From Bacteroidales bacterium (lineage in GTDB: Bacteria > Bacteroidota > Bacteroidia > Bacteroidales > UBA7960), in NCBI GenBank assembly GCA_007122745.1, contig SKTA01000191.1, positions 1 through 16,776 on the forward strand: 16,776 nt of DNA, in the 5' to 3' direction. This document shows, piece after piece, positions 14,655-16,776 of the stretch. Every line of letters begins with the position of its first letter. Position 1 is the stretch's first letter. Both the position numbers and the translations under genes were made by a program. The notes below the pieces were generated by a model. The model ran no database searches. It was given only the letters and a program-made list of their open reading frames with translations, and had not been told where the DNA came from.

Positions 14655-16667
14655 TTACTCCCTGAACAAGCCCCCGATCAGTTCATCATCGGCAATGTTT
14701 GGAAGTGTAACCTTGAGGCGTGGTTCCACCTCCATGGCACGCTTGATGGCAAACACCGCTTCCTTGTTTCGCGCCCAGCTCCTGCGGGCTATTCCGTTGT
14801 TAACGTCCCAGAAAAGCATCTGTGTAAGCCTTCTGTCGGCCTCTTCTGACCCATCCAGCACCATCCCAAAACCTCCGTTGATCACCTCACCCCAGCCAAC
14901 ACCTCCACCGTTGTGGATGGATACCCAGGTTGCACCCCTGAAACTGTCTCCAATCACGTTATGGATGGCCATGTCAGCAGTAAATTGTGAGCCGTCATAA
15001 ATATTTGAGGTCTCCCTGTAAGGACTGTCGGTACCACTCACATCGTGGTGGTCGCGGCCAAGTATGATCAGACCGGAGATTTTTTTCTCACGAATGGCAT
15101 TGTTGAAAGCCCGTGCAATGCGAATACGGCCTTCGCTGTCGGCGTAAAGGATCCTTGCCTGAGAGCCGACAACGAGCTTGTTTTCCTGTGCCTGCTCAAT
15201 CCATAACAGGTTATCCTCCAGTTGTTGCCTGATCTCGCCGGGGGCTTCCTTAAGCATATCGGCGATCACTTCGGCAGCCAACCGGTCTGTCGTTTTCAAA
15301 TCAGCGGGATCGGAAGAAGCACAAACCCAGCGGAAAGGTCCGAAACCGTAATCAAAGCACATGGGACCCATGATGTCCTGCACGTAAGATGGATATTTGT
15401 ATGATTTGTCAGCTCGGAACACGTCAGCACCTGCCCTGCCGGCCTCCAGCAGGAAGGCATTGCCATAATCCCAAAAGTACATTCCCTTTTCAACCATCTT
15501 ATTGACGGCATTCACATGGCGGATCAGTGATTTCTGAACCTGTTTCCGGAAATCTTCCGGATCCCTGACCATCATCTCATTCGATTCTTCAAAACTCAAC
15601 CCGGCAGGATAATATCCCCCTGCATACGGATTGTGCAGCGAGGTCTGATCTGAGCCGAGCTCTATATGTAAGTCACTGTCAGCAAACTTCTCCCAGAGGT
15701 CAACGATGTTTCCCTGATAGGCAAGCGACACCGCTTCCTTATTCTTTCTGGCTTCACGGATACGATCCATCAAAAGACCCAGGTCTTCATACACTTCATC
15801 CACCCAGCCCTGGCTATGGCGGGTGTGGGTAGCCTTGGGGTTGACCTCTGCAACCACGCCGATAGCGCCAGCTATCACTGCAGCCTTAGGCTGTGCGCCT
15901 GACATTCCACCCAGGCCACTGGAAACAAAAACCTTGCCTGCAAGCCCCTGATCGGCACCACCCTTTATCCTGCCGGCATTCAGCACGGTAATGGTGGTAC
16001 CGTGCACGATCCCCTGGGGGCCGATATACATGAAAGAGCCTGCCGTCATCTGACCATATTGCGTTACGCCGAGCGCATTGAAACGCTCCCAGTCGTCAGG
16101 TTTTGAATAATTCGGGATCATCATCCCATTGGTCACCACCACGCGTGGCGCATCCGGGTGAGAAGGGAACAAACCCATAGGATGTCCGCTGTAAAGCACG
16201 AGGGTCTGTTCGTCGGTCATTTCCGCAAGATACTTCATGCAAAGAAGATACTGTGCCCAGTTCTGAAACACGGCACCGTTGCCACCGTATGTGATCAGCT
16301 CATGGGGATGCTGTGCCACGGCATAATCCAGGTTATTACTCAACATCAGCATAATGGCACCTGCCTGTTTCGACCGGTAAGGGAAATCCTCAAGCTTGCG
16401 CGCGTGGATCTTGTAATTCGGACGGAACCGATACATGTAAATCCGCCCGTAGGTTTCCAGCTCTTGCGCAAACTCGGTCGCCAATGCCTTATGAAACTTC
16501 GCAGGAAAATATCTCAGTGCATTTTTAACCGCAAGGCGCTTTTCGTCAGGTGTCAGAATGTCCTTGCGCCTGGGTGCATGGTTCACCTCAGGATCAAATC
16601 GTTTTATCGGAGGCAATTCATCAGGGATCCCTTGCAATATCTCTTTTTTAAAATCAGTTAATGACAT
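14655..16667 (-). CDS. hutU: Urocanate hydratase, long (eukaryote-like) type
   Basis: Converts urocanate to imidazolone propionate with tightly bound NAD+, the second step of histidine breakdown. The 670-residue protein is about 110 residues longer than the classic Pseudomonas/Bacillus enzyme and matches the length and wording of animal urocanases. NAD-binding and active-site motifs: ITYGGNGAVFQNWAQY (125-140), SSGLGGMSGAQPKA (249-262), GSQARILYAD (501-510), GRDHHDVSGTDSPYRETSN (537-555) and HNGGGVGWGEVINGGFG (585-601). The GSQARILY site has Leu507 where I align the Cys410 of the Pseudomonas enzyme (ARICW). The ATG at 16667 follows an AAAAAGAG tract. The gene lies 31 bases after the stop of another minus-strand gene, so it is probably distal in an operon. 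No other hut gene is identifiable in the window. The 3' end converges with the DUF4296 gene. Confidence 0.96.
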   Translation of the reverse strand: MSLTDFKKEILQGIPDELPPIKRFDPEVNHAPRRKDILTPDEKRLAVKNALRYFPAKFHKALATEFAQELETYGRIYMYRFRPNYKIHARKLEDFPYRSKQAGAIMLMLSNNLDYAVAQHPHELITYGGNGAVFQNWAQYLLCMKYLAEMTDEQTLVLYSGHPMGLFPSHPDAPRVVVTNGMMIPNYSKPDDWERFNALGVTQYGQMTAGSFMYIGPQGIVHGTTITVLNAGRIKGGADQGLAGKVFVSSGLGGMSGAQPKAAVIAGAIGVVAEVNPKATHTRHSQGWVDEVYEDLGLLMDRIREARKNKEAVSLAYQGNIVDLWEKFADSDLHIELGSDQTSLHNPYAGGYYPAGLSFEESNEMMVRDPEDFRKQVQKSLIRHVNAVNKMVEKGMYFWDYGNAFLLEAGRAGADVFRADKSYKYPSYVQDIMGPMCFDYGFGPFRWVCASSDPADLKTTDRLAAEVIADMLKEAPGEIRQQLEDNLLWIEQAQENKLVVGSQARILYADSEGRIRIARAFNNAIREKKISGLIILGRDHHDVSGTDSPYRETSNIYDGSQFTADMAIHNVIGDSFRGATWVSIHNGGGVGWGEVINGGFGMVLDGSEEADRRLTQMLFWDVNNGIARRSWARNKEAVFAIKRAMEVEPRLKVTLPNIADDELIGGLFRE

Positions 16668-16698
16668 CTCTTTTTAATTTGATCGGTTTACCTGCTTT

Positions 16699-16776
16699 TT
16701 ACTCACAATCACTTACTTCAATGATCTCCGAGATAAGGATATCCCAGTCAAATGCTTCTTGTTCGACATTCTTAAG
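16699..16776 (-). CDS. C-terminal end of an unidentified gene (cut by window edge)
   Basis: On the minus strand one frame is open from the window edge through 25 codons to TAA at 16699-16701. The peptide is acidic and ends DILISEIIEVSDCE. It stops 31 bases before the hutU ATG, as expected for an upstream operon gene. The fragment is too short to assign; another histidine-degradation gene is possible by context only. The other minus-strand frames are closed or less protein-like. Confidence 0.55.
   Translation of the reverse strand, partial: LKNVEQEAFDWDILISEIIEVSDCE

Overview
The window looks like a chromosomal segment from a member of the Bacteroidota. The signs are lineage-typical proteins (a TonB-dependent receptor, surface-type lipoproteins with a Cys followed by acidic residues, DUF5689 and DUF4296 families), intergenic TAnnTTTG promoter -7 boxes of the Bacteroidota type, and mostly absent Shine-Dalgarno sequences. 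I see no RNA genes, transposons, prophage or CRISPR array. Thirteen genes were found, two of them cut by the window edges.

Layout. 1-406 (minus): 5' part of rmuC. 608-3058 (plus): mutS2, a ribosome-collision/recombination-type MutS ATPase with a Smr domain. 3063-4407 (minus): a two-gene unit with an exported endonuclease/exonuclease/phosphatase (EEP) enzyme, then a tiny ribbon-helix-helix-like protein ending in a sliding-clamp-type motif, QLDLF. 4522-10566 (plus): a TonB-dependent receptor followed by two paralogous DUF5689/choice-of-anchor-J lipoproteins. 10554-11690 (minus): cysteine desulfurase, overlapping the end of the second lipoprotein gene. 12023-14603 (plus): a polyprenol-phosphate mannosyltransferase, dihydroorotase and DUF4296 lipoprotein cluster. 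14655-16776 (minus): a long, eukaryote-type urocanate hydratase and the tail of an upstream co-directional gene.

The most interesting part is 3063-10566. A secreted metal-dependent nuclease/phosphatase and a TonB receptor without a SusD partner diverge from a 114-base gap that holds a candidate -7 box on each strand. The receptor is followed by two surface lipoproteins whose repeated N-terminal module reads like an OB fold. A reasonable hypothesis is an outer-membrane system that binds, cuts and imports nucleic acid or another phosphodiester polymer. The substrate cannot be read from the sequence.

Three intergenic gaps (7096-7185, 8476-8661, 11691-12022) carry low-complexity DNA with a 7-base period. 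It ranges from near-perfect (GTTTAGA array) to decayed (GAAGACA-like words), which suggests one class of intergenic repeat in this genome.
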